From NCBI GenBank assembly GCA_038206395.1, contig JBBRAX010000003.1, forward strand, positions 1 to 64,000: a DNA stretch of 64,000 nt, read 5' to 3'. Source of the stretch: JAGSPQ01 sp038206395. Lineage in GTDB: Bacteria > Myxococcota > Myxococcia > Myxococcales > Myxococcaceae. This document shows positions 35,823 to 44,702 of this stretch, piece after piece; the stretch's first letter is position 1; every line of letters starts with the position of its first letter. Below the pieces are notes generated by a model. That model saw only the letters and a list, made by a program, of their open reading frames with translations, did no database searches and had not been told where the DNA came from. A program made the position numbers and the translations under genes.

Positions 35823-37328
35823 ATGACCTCGACCCCTCCGGCGTTCCTTCGCGAAGTCTCGACGCTGATTCGCGCGCGGTACCCCCTGCTCTACCTCGTC
35901 ACCTGGGAAGAGCAGCGCGTCGATGCCTTGCTCGACTCGGTGGCGAAGAACCTGCGGCGTGACCTGCTCGAGTGGACGGCGACGAGGGGTCTTCGGGCGA
36001 TTGGCGGCACGTACAAGGGTCCTCCGCCGGAAGAGACGCTGTCGCCCACGGCGGCGCTGACGGCGATCGGCAAGCTGCAGAACCCTTCCATCGTGCTGCT
36101 CAAAGACTTTCACCGGTGGCTCGACGACCCGCTGACGGTTCGCGCGCTGCGCGAGCTCGGCCACGCCCTGAAGTCCTCGTTCACCACCGTCGTGCTCGTT
36201 GGCCCGGTGCTGAAGATTCCCGAAGAGCTCGAGAAGGAAGTGTCGGTCATCGACGTGCCGCTGCCGTCGAAGGAAGACCTTCTGGCGCTGCTGAACGAGA
36301 TTGTCGCCGTCGTCGTTCGCAACAAGCGGGCGGTGGTCGAGCTCGACAACACGCAAGCCGAGGCGCTGGTCACCGCGGCCCAGGGGCTCACGCTGTCAGA
36401 AGCCGAGAACGCCTTCGCCAAGGCCATCGCGCGCGACAACCGGCTCGACAACGACGACGTGAAGCTGCTGCTGGAAGAGAAGAGCCAGGTCGTCCGCAAG
36501 TCGGGGCTGCTCGAGTACGACGCGACAGATCAACGGCTCGAAGAGGTCGGCGGCCTCACCCATTTGAAGAAGTGGCTCTCGCGCCGCGGCAACGCCTTCA
36601 CCCAGGCGGCGCGCAGCTTCGGGTTGCCCGAGCCGAAGGGCGTCTTGTTGCTGGGCGTGCAGGGCTGCGGCAAGAGCCTCACCGCGCGGGCGATCGCGAC
36701 CAGCTGGCGCATGCCGCTCGTCCGGCTCGACATGGGGCGCATCTACAGCGGCTACATCGGCTCGTCGGAAGAGAACCTGCGGCGCGCGATTCGCGTGGTC
36801 GAGAGCCTGTCGCCGGTCGTGCTCTGGGTGGACGAGATTGAAAAAGCGCTCGCTGGAGCAGGCGGCGGGGGCGGCGATTCGGGCGTCTCGGCCCGCGTGT
36901 TCGGCACGCTGCTCACCTGGCTGCAGGAAAAGACGAAGCCGGTGTTCGTGGTGGCGACGGCGAACCGCATCGAGCACCTGCCGCCCGAGCTGCTGCGCAA
37001 GGGCCGCTTCGACGAAATCTTCTTCGTCGATCTTCCAACCGAGAAAGAGCGCGCCGACATCTTCGGCATTCAGCTGCTCAAGCGTGGGCGCGAGGCGGCG
37101 CGGTTCCCCTTGCTCGAGCTCGCGAAGGCGACCCCTGAGTTCTCGGGGGCCGAGCTCGAGCAGGTCGTCATCTCGGCGCTGTACGACGCGTTCGCCGACG
37201 GAGTGGAGCTGTCGCCCAGGCATCTGCTCGCGGCGATTTCCGAGACGAAGCCGCTGGCGGTGACGATGGCGGAAGACGTGCGCCGGTTGCGCGAGTGGGC
37301 GATTTTGCGCACGAGGCCGGCGTCGTGA
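35823..37328 (+). CDS. Ycf46-like AAA ATPase
   Basis: A 501-residue cytosolic AAA protein from ATG 35823. The N-terminal half (FLREVSTLIRARYPLLYLVTWEEQRVDALL, later PSIVLLKDFHRWLDD) is the degenerate ATPase-like region typical of Ycf46. The C-terminal AAA module has Walker A GVQGCGKSLTARA (about residue 280), Walker B VVLWVDEIEKAL (about residue 335), sensor 1 VFVVATANR and arginine-finger region LLRKGRFDEIFFVDLP. The GVQGCGKS loop is characteristic of the plastid/cyanobacterial Ycf46 group. The role of that family is poorly defined. Its stop overlaps the next start (GTGA). Confidence 0.8.
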   Translation: MTSTPPAFLREVSTLIRARYPLLYLVTWEEQRVDALLDSVAKNLRRDLLEWTATRGLRAIGGTYKGPPPEETLSPTAALTAIGKLQNPSIVLLKDFHRWLDDPLTVRALRELGHALKSSFTTVVLVGPVLKIPEELEKEVSVIDVPLPSKEDLLALLNEIVAVVVRNKRAVVELDNTQAEALVTAAQGLTLSEAENAFAKAIARDNRLDNDDVKLLLEEKSQVVRKSGLLEYDATDQRLEEVGGLTHLKKWLSRRGNAFTQAARSFGLPEPKGVLLLGVQGCGKSLTARAIATSWRMPLVRLDMGRIYSGYIGSSEENLRRAIRVVESLSPVVLWVDEIEKALAGAGGGGGDSGVSARVFGTLLTWLQEKTKPVFVVATANRIEHLPPELLRKGRFDEIFFVDLPTEKERADIFGIQLLKRGREAARFPLLELAKATPEFSGAELEQVVISALYDAFADGVELSPRHLLAAISETKPLAVTMAEDVRRLREWAILRTRPAS

Positions 37329-37981
37329 GCCGCGCGTCCCGGTTCGACAAGCTCGAGGGCGAGCGAGGCGAAGAAGCGCAGCCGGTGACGGGTGCGTCGC
37401 TGGAAAGGTTCGGCGCCGAGCCCGAGCTGGGCACGCGGGGGCCGCCGGTGGATGCGGCCGCTCCAGCGCTGAACGCGGAAAGGTTGAAGCGCTTCGACGC
37501 CGATGGGGCAGACGGCCTCGGGCTCGATCGCGATCCGCTCGCCGCGTTGCCGATGCTCGAGTGCCCCGCCTGTCTGACGTCTTGCGGAAAGTTCGAGCCC
37601 AGGTGCCACGCGTGCCGGGTGTCGCTGACGGACGAGGCGGCGCGCGTGCACAACCTTCGCCGCCTCGAGGCGATGAACCAGGGGCAGGCCGCGCTCGCGG
37701 AAACCGCCCGGCTGAAGCACGAGGAAGAGAACGACGCGGCCTCGGTGCGGTGGCTCGAGAAGCAGCGCCTGGAAGCGGTGGCGCTCAATCCGCCGCGGCA
37801 GAAGACGTGGGCGCCGTGGGTCTACGGGGGCGTCGTGCTCTGCGTGCTGTTCGGAGCCTTCGCTGGCAGCCTGCGCGCGAAGGTGTTCGCCGGGCTGCTG
37901 GTGCTTGGCCTGCTGGCGACGCGAATGACGCGCGAGACCTGGCTTCGCCTCGGGGAACAGGTTCGCCGCCGCGGGCAGTAA
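37325..37981 (+). CDS. Zinc-ribbon membrane protein
   Basis: A 218-residue protein from GTG 37325, coupled to the AAA ATPase gene. The N-terminal half is charged and probably disordered (SRASRFDKLEGERGEEAQPV). A four-Cys zinc ribbon lies near residues 80-97 (CPACLTSCGKFEPRCHAC). A helical stretch (HNLRRLEAMNQGQAALAETARL) precedes two adjacent transmembrane helices (WVYGGVVLCVLFGAFAGSL and VFAGLLVLGLLATRM). No family name is recognised. The overlap suggests that it may anchor or tune the AAA protein at the membrane, which is inference from context. Confidence 0.6.
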   Translation: MSRASRFDKLEGERGEEAQPVTGASLERFGAEPELGTRGPPVDAAAPALNAERLKRFDADGADGLGLDRDPLAALPMLECPACLTSCGKFEPRCHACRVSLTDEAARVHNLRRLEAMNQGQAALAETARLKHEEENDAASVRWLEKQRLEAVALNPPRQKTWAPWVYGGVVLCVLFGAFAGSLRAKVFAGLLVLGLLATRMTRETWLRLGEQVRRRGQ

Positions 37982-38006
37982 ATCCACCTGACAACTGCGG
38001 GTGGTT

Positions 38007-38813
38007 TCAGTCGCGCTTCAGCTCGGAGAATGAGAGGTCGAGGTTGTTCTCGACCACCCCGAGCAGGCTGTCGAGGCCCTGCGAATCCAGCCGTGTGGCC
38101 CCCTTGAGCCCACGGCGCGTCTGTTCGAGCAGGCGGACCCGTGCTTTTTCGATCCACAGCGCGACAGTCGACCGCGGCGTCTTCATCGCCTTTGCAAGCT
38201 CGGCGTGCGTCTCGCCTTCGAGGTAGTGCCGGCGCAACAAATCGCGGTCTCTCTCGTCGAGCTGAGAGAGTGCCCCTTTCAACGCCACCGTCACCTTTCG
38301 CGCTGCGTCCTTCTCGACCAGCTGGAGCTCGGCGGTGGCGTTGATCAACCCGGCCAGCGTCGGAGGTGAATCCGGCGCCTCTTCGCGCACGACGTCGATC
38401 GCGACGCGCTTCACCACCAGCCCGATCCACGCCTTCAGCGCCGCCCTTCCGGCGTACTGCGCGAGCCGCGGTGACGGGCCGACCAGCAACTTCTCTCTCG
38501 CGCGCTGCACTGCTTCTTCGTCGCGCTTTCCCTGCCGCAGCCAGCGGTCGAGGTGCGCGAGCGCTCTCGGCTGGCCGTCGAGGCAAGCGAGCGCGAGGAA
38601 GAGGTCGGCAGGCAGCCAGGCCTTCGGGTCGTCGAAGGCCTCGGAGGCCAGGTGAGGTGCGAGGTGCCTTGCGAAGCGGGCCTCGTCGAGCTGCAGGTCG
38701 GGGTGTGCCTCGCGCGCCGCGGTCAGCCAGCGGGTGGCGTCGGCGCGGGTCAGGCGCTTTCGGAGGGCGGGCGATGACGCTCTCGACAGTTGCTCGAAGA
38801 ATTCACCAGGCAC
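38007..38813 (-). CDS. Myxobacterial sigma-70-family factor (Sig-70_gmx1 type)
   Basis: A 268-residue ECF-like sigma factor from GTG 38813. The N-terminal part is long and unusual for ECF factors (LTRADATRWLTAAREAHPDL, PADLFLALACLDGQPRALAHLDRWL). The region-2 equivalent is RLAQYAGRAALKAWIGLVVKRVAIDV, and region 4 has a helix-turn-helix: LDERDRDLLRRHYLEGETHAELAKAM then TPRSTVALWIEKARVRLLE. This layout matches the Myxococcales-specific sigma family that occurs next to Ser/Thr kinase genes. It is divergent from such a kinase across about 50 bases, so both are probably co-regulated. Target promoters unknown. Confidence 0.8.
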   Translation of the reverse strand: MPGEFFEQLSRASSPALRKRLTRADATRWLTAAREAHPDLQLDEARFARHLAPHLASEAFDDPKAWLPADLFLALACLDGQPRALAHLDRWLRQGKRDEEAVQRAREKLLVGPSPRLAQYAGRAALKAWIGLVVKRVAIDVVREEAPDSPPTLAGLINATAELQLVEKDAARKVTVALKGALSQLDERDRDLLRRHYLEGETHAELAKAMKTPRSTVALWIEKARVRLLEQTRRGLKGATRLDSQGLDSLLGVVENNLDLSFSELKRD

Positions 38814-38863
38814 GGAGCGCAGGGTCGCATGCCCAGTTGCCGTCAGCTACTTTGGACAGCAGC

Positions 38864-40339
38864 GTGGCCTGCCCCAGCGAGAACCAGCTGCTCGATGCGA
38901 TGGAAGGCCGGCTGCCTGCGTCCGAGCGCGCGAAGCTCGATGCGCACGTGGAGGAGTGCGTCGTGTGCCGCGAGCTGCTGGCCGCTTCGCTTCACGCGAC
39001 GACGACGTTGATCGAAGCGGAAGACAAACCGAAGCGCGCGCGCACGCGAAGCTCGGACTCGCTGTTGGGAGCGACCGTCGGTGAGTACGTCGTCGAGCAG
39101 ATGATCGGCAGCGGCGGCATGGGCATCGTGTACCGCGGCTCGCACCCGGTGCTCGGCAAGCCGGTGGCGATCAAGATTCTTCGGCCCGAGCTCGCGGCGG
39201 ATGCGGGCCACATGCGGCGAATGCTCGGCGAGGCGCGCGCGATGAGCTCGATCGCGCATCGAAGCATCGTCGACGTGTTCGGGTTTGGTGAGCTCGCCGA
39301 TGGCCGGCAGTACATGGTGATGGAGTTCCTGCAGGGCGAGCCGCTGAACCGGATCATCCGCACCCAGGCGCCGATGCCCGCCGCAGCCCTGTTGCCGTTG
39401 CTCGATGGAATTCTCGAGGCGCTCGCGGCGAGCCACGCAGCGGGCGTCATTCACCGCGACCTGAAGCCGAGCAACCTCTACCTGGTGCGGCAGGCCGATG
39501 GGACGACGTACGTGAAGCTGCTCGACTTCGGGCTCGCCAAGCGCGAGGTCGACAACCAGGGCCACACGCGCGCGGGGAAGCTGGTGATGGGCACGCCAGG
39601 GTACATGGCGCCCGAGCAGATTCGCGCCCAGGAAGCCGGGCCCGCGGCAGACTTGTATGCGTTGGGAGTGATTGCGTACGAGCTCTCCACCGGGCAGCGG
39701 CCGTTTCGCGGGAAGACTCCAGTCGACGTGATGCGGCAGCAGGTCGAGTCGACGCCGGTGGCTCCGTCGCAGCGCGCGAAGGGTCTTCCGCCCGGGCTCG
39801 AGCGGTTGATTCTGTCGCTGATGGCGAAGTCACCGAAGAATCGTCCGACTTCCGCGGAGGAAGCGCGGAAGGTGGTGAAGGCGATGATGGCGGCGCCGGT
39901 CACCGTCACTGCGGTGCGCCGGTCTCCAATGGTGATTGCCGCTGTGGGGGCCTCGGTCGCGCTCGCCGCAGTGGCCGTCACCGCGCTGCTGCTCGCGCCG
40001 GGGGCACGGCCGGCACCAGCTGAGCTGCCCCTTCCCCACCCCCCCCAGGCCACCCGGGCAGTTGTTGAACCGCAGCCAGAGCCGGAGCCGCCGCCACAGG
40101 TGGAGCAGGCTCCAAAGTTGGTCGTTGAACGCCTGACCCAGAAGTCGCTGCTGGATCGCGCGGCGAGGCTTCGGAAGCGGTTGGTGAAGGCGACGCCGAA
40201 GGGCGAAGAGCCGGACGCGATGGCGGCGATGTTGATCAAGAACACCGAGCGAGACGCGAAGGCCGCCCGCGGCGACGCCGAGCTGAAGCAGGTCGAGCAG
40301 ACGTTGGCGGACATCGAGCGCAAATACTTCAGGCGCTGA
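38864..40339 (+). CDS. Ser/Thr kinase with N-terminal anti-sigma-type zinc finger
   Basis: A 491-residue protein if started at GTG 38864; TTG at 38852 or 38837 are alternatives and no ATG is available. Residues 1-45 form a zf-HC2-like module (CPSENQLLDAMEGRLP, then HVEECVVC, the H-x3-C-x2-C of anti-sigma factors). The kinase domain follows (about 65-330) with IGSGGMGIVYRG, VAIKIL, HRDLKPSN, LDFGLAK and GTPGYMAPEQ, all intact. One helix (SPMVIAAVGASVALAAVAVTALLL) spans the membrane near residue 365. The outer part is Pro-rich with a charged helical end. The fusion suggests direct control of a sigma factor, plausibly the divergent one. Confidence 0.82.
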   Translation: MACPSENQLLDAMEGRLPASERAKLDAHVEECVVCRELLAASLHATTTLIEAEDKPKRARTRSSDSLLGATVGEYVVEQMIGSGGMGIVYRGSHPVLGKPVAIKILRPELAADAGHMRRMLGEARAMSSIAHRSIVDVFGFGELADGRQYMVMEFLQGEPLNRIIRTQAPMPAAALLPLLDGILEALAASHAAGVIHRDLKPSNLYLVRQADGTTYVKLLDFGLAKREVDNQGHTRAGKLVMGTPGYMAPEQIRAQEAGPAADLYALGVIAYELSTGQRPFRGKTPVDVMRQQVESTPVAPSQRAKGLPPGLERLILSLMAKSPKNRPTSAEEARKVVKAMMAAPVTVTAVRRSPMVIAAVGASVALAAVAVTALLLAPGARPAPAELPLPHPPQATRAVVEPQPEPEPPPQVEQAPKLVVERLTQKSLLDRAARLRKRLVKATPKGEEPDAMAAMLIKNTERDAKAARGDAELKQVEQTLADIERKYFRR

Positions 40340-40357
40340 GACGTAAGATGCGCGCAC

Positions 40358-41128
40358 GTGCTCGGGTTGATCACAGTGGTGTTGGCGGTCACAGGGCCCA
40401 TCGATGCGGTGGTCTCGCGTTCGATCGACACGACGCCGGAGCGCGCGGATGACCTGCTCGAACGCGTGGTCGCTGCGCTCGACGCCGAAGGAATCCCGGT
40501 GCGCCGTCCTCCGGGAAGTCCAGCGCTGGCGTGTGCGGCCAGGCGCGCGTGCGTGCGCGACACCGGAGTGACGCTGGGCTCGCGCGCCGTCGTCGCCGTC
40601 GACATCGGCCACGTCACGGGCCAGATGGCCGTGAACGTCGAGGCGGTGTCGGTGCCAGACGGCCAGCGCCTCGCGCAGCTGAGCTTCTCGATTCTCTCGG
40701 CGGGCTATCCGGCGGGCGTGCAGGCGGAGCTCGAGAAGTTCGCGCGCGCGCTGAAGAAGGCGCTGGGGCCCGAAGATGCGCCGGTGGTGGCGAAGCTGGA
40801 ACCGGTCGCGGCCCCGCCACCGGTGCAGGTGGTCGCGCCGCGCGAGGCGACGTCGTCCGCCCCGGTGGGTCCGCTGATCGTCGCGGGGCTCGCGGTCGCT
40901 GCAGCGGTGGCGTCTGTCTCATTGGGAGTCTCGGCGAACGGCAAGGCCTCGGAGCTCGAGCGCGCGAAGACGACGTACCTCGGCATGCCGTCGTCGAACC
41001 TTTCCCGCGCACAGGCAGAGCAGCTCGCCGCGTCGGCGAACGGTCAATACGCCGGGTCCGCCGTCGGTGCAGGAGCCGCGGTGGCGCTGGGCGCCGGAGC
41101 GCTCGTCTGGTGGTTCAATGCGAAGTAG
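40358..41128 (+). CDS. Exported hypothetical protein with C-terminal membrane helices
   Basis: A 256-residue protein from GTG 40358, 18 bases after the kinase. The N-terminus (LGLITVVLAVTGPIDA) looks like a signal. The middle, about 130 residues, has alternating helix and strand: ADDLLERVVAALDAEGIPVRR, CAARRACVRDTGVTLGSRAVVAVDIG, MAVNVEAVSVPDGQRLAQLSF. A Pro-rich segment leads to a helix (VGPLIVAGLAVAAAVASVSLG) and a final helix (AGSAVGAGAAVALGAGALVWWF). No family recognised, but the layout resembles myxobacterial proteins that follow kinase genes. Probably co-transcribed with the kinase. Confidence 0.6.
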   Translation: MLGLITVVLAVTGPIDAVVSRSIDTTPERADDLLERVVAALDAEGIPVRRPPGSPALACAARRACVRDTGVTLGSRAVVAVDIGHVTGQMAVNVEAVSVPDGQRLAQLSFSILSAGYPAGVQAELEKFARALKKALGPEDAPVVAKLEPVAAPPPVQVVAPREATSSAPVGPLIVAGLAVAAAVASVSLGVSANGKASELERAKTTYLGMPSSNLSRAQAEQLAASANGQYAGSAVGAGAAVALGAGALVWWFNAK

Positions 41129-42218
41129 CTCCGAGAGGCGCCCAGTTCACCCCGAGCGCTGTCGAGGGCTGAGCATCCCCGGTGCTCGGAATCTGGCGGC
41201 GATCGCGTGTGCGACGATCGTGCTCGCGGCCTGCGTCGCGCCGGATGATCGGATCTACGCGTGCGAGAACACGCGGTGTCCGCCGGGGCTGGCGTGCGTC
41301 GACGGCTACTGCGTGACGCCGGATGCAGGCGGATCTACGGGAGGCGGAACAGGCGGCGGCGGGTCAGGCGGGTCAGGCGGAGGCGGCTCAAACGTCGGCG
41401 GCGGTTCCGGGTCAGGCGGTGGCTCTGGTGCGGGAGGTGACGCAGGCGCCCCACCCTCGAACGACTTCTGCGCCAACGCGATCGCACTGACGTTGATCGA
41501 CGGCGGAGCCAGAGTGACGGGCGACCTGACGAGCGCAAAGAGCGACTCCTCGCAGTGCAGCTCGACAGGCCCGGACGTCTATTACAGCTTCTTCGGGCGA
41601 AGCCCGATCACCGCGCAGGTGACGCGCCTCGACGGCGGCACCTGGACCCCGCACCTGATGCTGAAAGCCTCGTGCGCCGCCGCGTACCTCGTCTGCGCGA
41701 ACACCCCGCCGTCGCCCACGGTCACGTACAGCACCGCAATTCCGGGTCAGTACTTCGTGCAGGTGGACTCTGCGCTGCCAGGTGCCGGCGCGTTCCAGCT
41801 CGAGGTCACCGCCGCACCCATCACTGACGGAGACCTCTGCGTGAACGCGATTCCGGTCACGCTCGGCGACTTCGAGGCGACGACGGTCGACGCCGAGTCC
41901 GACACCTCACTCACCTGCTCCCCGTGGATCGCCGGCAACAGCGATGTCTTCTTCACCCTCGACCTTCCCGACGCCGGCGCCGCCGACGCCGGAATCCTCA
42001 CCGCGCAAATCATCTCGGACGCGGGCCGCCAGATGGTCATCAACATCCGCACTGGCTCAACCTGCCCCGGCGCCGCCGCCGGAAACCCCGCCTGCGGCAG
42101 CCACTCCGCCAGCCCGATTCCCACCGCGCGCGTCCCCGCCCTGCCCGGCCCCTACGTCATCGTCGTCGGCGACCGCGCCCAGAAAGGCCCGTTCTCGCTG
42201 CACCTCACCGTCCAGTAA
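41118..42218 (+). CDS. Gly-linker lipoprotein with two PPC-like beta domains
   Basis: A 366-residue lipoprotein. ATG 41118 overlaps the previous gene by 11 bases; the n-region is long (about 25 residues) before the hydrophobic core and lipobox VLAAC. A Cys-rich motif (CENTRCPPGLACVDGYC) precedes a Gly/Ser linker. Two similar beta domains follow: NDFCANAIALTLIDGGARVTGDL with GPDVYYSF, and GDLCVNAIPVTLGDFEATTVDA with NSDVFFTL, each ending in a Y-F/V-I-V-V/Q strand. These resemble bacterial pre-peptidase C-terminal beta-sandwich domains. Likely an outer-surface binding protein; no enzyme domain seen. Confidence 0.65.
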   Translation: MRSSSERRPVHPERCRGLSIPGARNLAAIACATIVLAACVAPDDRIYACENTRCPPGLACVDGYCVTPDAGGSTGGGTGGGGSGGSGGGGSNVGGGSGSGGGSGAGGDAGAPPSNDFCANAIALTLIDGGARVTGDLTSAKSDSSQCSSTGPDVYYSFFGRSPITAQVTRLDGGTWTPHLMLKASCAAAYLVCANTPPSPTVTYSTAIPGQYFVQVDSALPGAGAFQLEVTAAPITDGDLCVNAIPVTLGDFEATTVDAESDTSLTCSPWIAGNSDVFFTLDLPDAGAADAGILTAQIISDAGRQMVINIRTGSTCPGAAAGNPACGSHSASPIPTARVPALPGPYVIVVGDRAQKGPFSLHLTVQ

Positions 42219-42240
42219 GCCGCTTTACGTTTCGCGCATT

Positions 42241-42268
42241 GGAAGCCCTTCGTGGGCTCCGTTCTCCC
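42241..42268 (+). terminator. Hairpin after lipoprotein gene, possible terminator
   Basis: GGAAGCCC and GGGCTCC pair around a TTCGT loop (seven pairs with one bulged A), followed by GTTCTCCC rather than a real T tract. It lies 22 bases after the stop at 42218 and before the next gene start at 42295. Confidence 0.4.
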
Positions 42269-42294
42269 GATGAACCCTGCACTGGGAGAGCACC

Positions 42295-43422
42295 ATGTCC
42301 ATCCGCGTCTCGCCGCCGGTCGTCCGCGTTTCCGCTCCACTGCTCTCGTCGCCCCCGCCGCCCGCGCTTCCCACCGCTTCCACCGACACGTTCCAGGCCG
42401 CGCAAGCCGCCACGGCGAGCGCGGTGCTGAAGCCCGGCGACAAGAGCGCCGCGGTGAAGGGCTGGCAGGCGCAGCTCGTGACGCTCGGCTACCTGCTGCA
42501 GCGCGACGTCATTGGCGGCACCGGCGCCTTCGGCCCGAAGACGGAAGCCGCGACGCGCCAGTTTCAGCGCGACCACGGCCTGCCCGTCACCGGCAAGTTC
42601 GACGCAGCGACGAAGACCAAAGCCACCCAGGCGCTCAGCCAGGTGGCGTCGCTGGAAGGCACGACGCTGCAGCGTGGGCAGACGAACGAAGCGGTGCGCG
42701 TGTGGCAGACGAAGCTCGTGCGCGCGGGCTTCCTCACCCAGGCGCAGATGAACACCGGCCCCGGCATCTTCGGCCCGCAGACGGAAGCGGCGACCACTGC
42801 GTTCCAGCGCACGAACGGCCTCGTCGTCTCGGGCAAGGTCGGCGTCGCGACGCAGGCAAAGATGACGAAGGTGATCGAGGCAGAGCCGTCAGCCTCCGCG
42901 CCCGTCACCGTGCGCAACATCAGCCAGCTCTACAGCAACGGCGCGGAAGACGACTGGAACCGCAACAGCAACTGCGGCCCCGCGACGGCCGCGATGATTG
43001 CCGACGCGTTCGGCTACCACCCCGCAGGCTGGAGCGACGGCAAGCTCGTCAACTACCTCGGCGGCCAGGGCGGCGTCGCGGCGGCGGGCGCGGGGTGGCC
43101 CCAGGTTCAGACGATGGCGGGGGCGGCGGGCTTGAACTCCAGCGCCCCGCGCTACGGCGCCGACCTCGGCTGGGTCCGTGCGCAGCTGGGCGCTGGGAAG
43201 TTGATCGCCGCCAACGGGAACCGTGGCGTCACGCTCGACAACTCGACGTCCAACGACGGCGTCACGGGCGGTCACTGGATCGTGATCAAAGGTGTCGACG
43301 CGCAAGGAAACTTCCTGGTCGAAGACCCGTCTACCGACTGCAAGAAGCTCAGCCCGTCAGAGCTGGCGCGCTACTTCAACGACCGCGATGGCGGCGGCGT
43401 CGCGCTGGCGATCGGCAAGTGA
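42295..43422 (+). CDS. Peptidoglycan-binding protein with C39-like peptidase domain
   Basis: A 375-residue protein. After a Pro-rich N-terminus it has two PG_binding_1 domains (about 46-112: SAAVKGWQAQLVTLGYL, GAFGPKTEAATRQFQRDHGL; about 126-192: NEAVRVWQTKLVRAGFL, GIFGPQTEAATTAFQ). The C-terminal domain (about 208-375) is a papain-fold C39-like peptidase: Cys227 in NSNCGPATAAM, His327 in GGHWIVIKG and Asp344 in LVEDPST. No signal peptide is visible (MSIRVSPPVVRVSAPLL), although the substrate would be the cell wall; export by another route, a lysis-linked role or an effector are possible. ATG 42295 has GGGAGAG upstream. Confidence 0.8.
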   Translation: MSIRVSPPVVRVSAPLLSSPPPPALPTASTDTFQAAQAATASAVLKPGDKSAAVKGWQAQLVTLGYLLQRDVIGGTGAFGPKTEAATRQFQRDHGLPVTGKFDAATKTKATQALSQVASLEGTTLQRGQTNEAVRVWQTKLVRAGFLTQAQMNTGPGIFGPQTEAATTAFQRTNGLVVSGKVGVATQAKMTKVIEAEPSASAPVTVRNISQLYSNGAEDDWNRNSNCGPATAAMIADAFGYHPAGWSDGKLVNYLGGQGGVAAAGAGWPQVQTMAGAAGLNSSAPRYGADLGWVRAQLGAGKLIAANGNRGVTLDNSTSNDGVTGGHWIVIKGVDAQGNFLVEDPSTDCKKLSPSELARYFNDRDGGGVALAIGK

Positions 43423-43426
43423 CGAG

Positions 43427-44620
43427 TCAGGCCGCGCGGAGCGTAATCTCGGTAATCTCGCTCGACGGCCCGATGCGAAACGGAGGGCCCCAGTAGCCCG
43501 TGCCGCGGCTGGTGTAGACCGGCACGCCCCAGAGCAGCTTGAAGCCGGCGATCACCGGCTGCTGCAGGCGCACGAAGAACATGAAGGGGAACATCTGCCC
43601 GCCGTGCGTGTGACCCGAAAGCTGCAGCGACACCTGCTCATCCTTCGCGAGCCGGGCGAAGCGGGGCTGGTGCGCGAGAAGAATGCGGGGCACTCCGGCG
43701 GGGGCTTTGGCGAAAGCGGCGACAGCGTCGGGGCGGTGGTAGTCAGAGAAGCGGCCGCCTTCGAGGTCCGTCACTCCGCCGACGACCAGCTGCGCACCGT
43801 CCTTCTCGATGACGCGGTGCGCGTTGTGAAGCACCGTCATTCCCAGCCGTGCCGCCTCGGCCTCCCACGCAGAGCCACCGTGGTAGTACTCGTGATTTCC
43901 CGTCACGTAGAAAGTGCCGTGGGTGGACGACAGCTGCGCGAACGGCGCCACCTCGTCTCGCAGCGCAACCACCGACCCATCAATCGCATCGCCGGTGATC
44001 GCCACCATGTCTGCGTTCAGCGCGTTCACCTGATCCACCACGCGCTGCGCGAAGGCCCTGCCCAGCGTGTCGCCGATGTGAACGTCGGTGAGCTGCACGA
44101 TGCGGAACCCGTCGAGCCCCTTGCCGAGGCCCTTCACCGGCACCGAAATCTTCACCAGCTGCGGCGTCCCACGCGCGACGTAGAACCCGAACACCAGCGC
44201 CGGCACCGTGACGCCGAGCACCACCCACGCCTGCAGCTGCCCGTGGCTTCCGCCCATCGCCCAGAAAATCAAGTCGGACAGCGCCGTGGCTGAGAGCAGC
44301 ACACCGAACGCGCCCATCCAGATGAAGCCGAACCACTGAATGGCGATCGCGACTCTTCCCCGCAGCAGCCGCGAGAGCAGCAGCCCACCGGGAATCGTCG
44401 CGAACGCCGTCCACAGCGCGGCCCAGCCAACGGTGTTCCACAGCTCGGGGAGCTGCGCGCCGCGGATCAACCGCACGCCCAGGTAGTAGTGCAGCGCGAG
44501 CACCACGCCGACCATCACGAGCACGAAGGACAACCCGCGGATGAAGAGCAGCACCGGGATCTGCCCCACTCCGACAGGCGGGTCCGGCGGACGTTGCGTC
44601 TCGGCTGTCGGGGCGGTCAT
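43427..44620 (-). CDS. Membrane metallophosphoesterase (YkuE/YaeI-like)
   Basis: A 397-residue protein with four or five N-terminal helices (residues 22-160, for example LFIRGLSFVLVMVGVVLALHYY and AWVVLGVTVPALVFGFYVA), then a phosphoesterase domain. The metal-site blocks are QLTDVHIGDT, ITGDAIDG, VTGNHEYYHGG, LLAHQPRF and LSGHTHGGQMFPF. The GHTHGGQ ending and membrane anchor match the YkuE/YaeI group, some of which cleave UDP-2,3-diacylglucosamine or act on envelope lipids. The substrate here is unproven. The start ATG 44620 is well supported; the gene is convergent with the C39-like gene, four bases apart. Confidence 0.85.
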   Translation of the reverse strand: MTAPTAETQRPPDPPVGVGQIPVLLFIRGLSFVLVMVGVVLALHYYLGVRLIRGAQLPELWNTVGWAALWTAFATIPGGLLLSRLLRGRVAIAIQWFGFIWMGAFGVLLSATALSDLIFWAMGGSHGQLQAWVVLGVTVPALVFGFYVARGTPQLVKISVPVKGLGKGLDGFRIVQLTDVHIGDTLGRAFAQRVVDQVNALNADMVAITGDAIDGSVVALRDEVAPFAQLSSTHGTFYVTGNHEYYHGGSAWEAEAARLGMTVLHNAHRVIEKDGAQLVVGGVTDLEGGRFSDYHRPDAVAAFAKAPAGVPRILLAHQPRFARLAKDEQVSLQLSGHTHGGQMFPFMFFVRLQQPVIAGFKLLWGVPVYTSRGTGYWGPPFRIGPSSEITEITLRAA

Positions 44621-44702
44621 TGAAGGCTTGAGACCTTAACGACCGCCGGGGTGTCGCGCACGGCTTGACGCCCGAGGGCAGGGGCTGCTTTCACCCTTCT
44701 TC

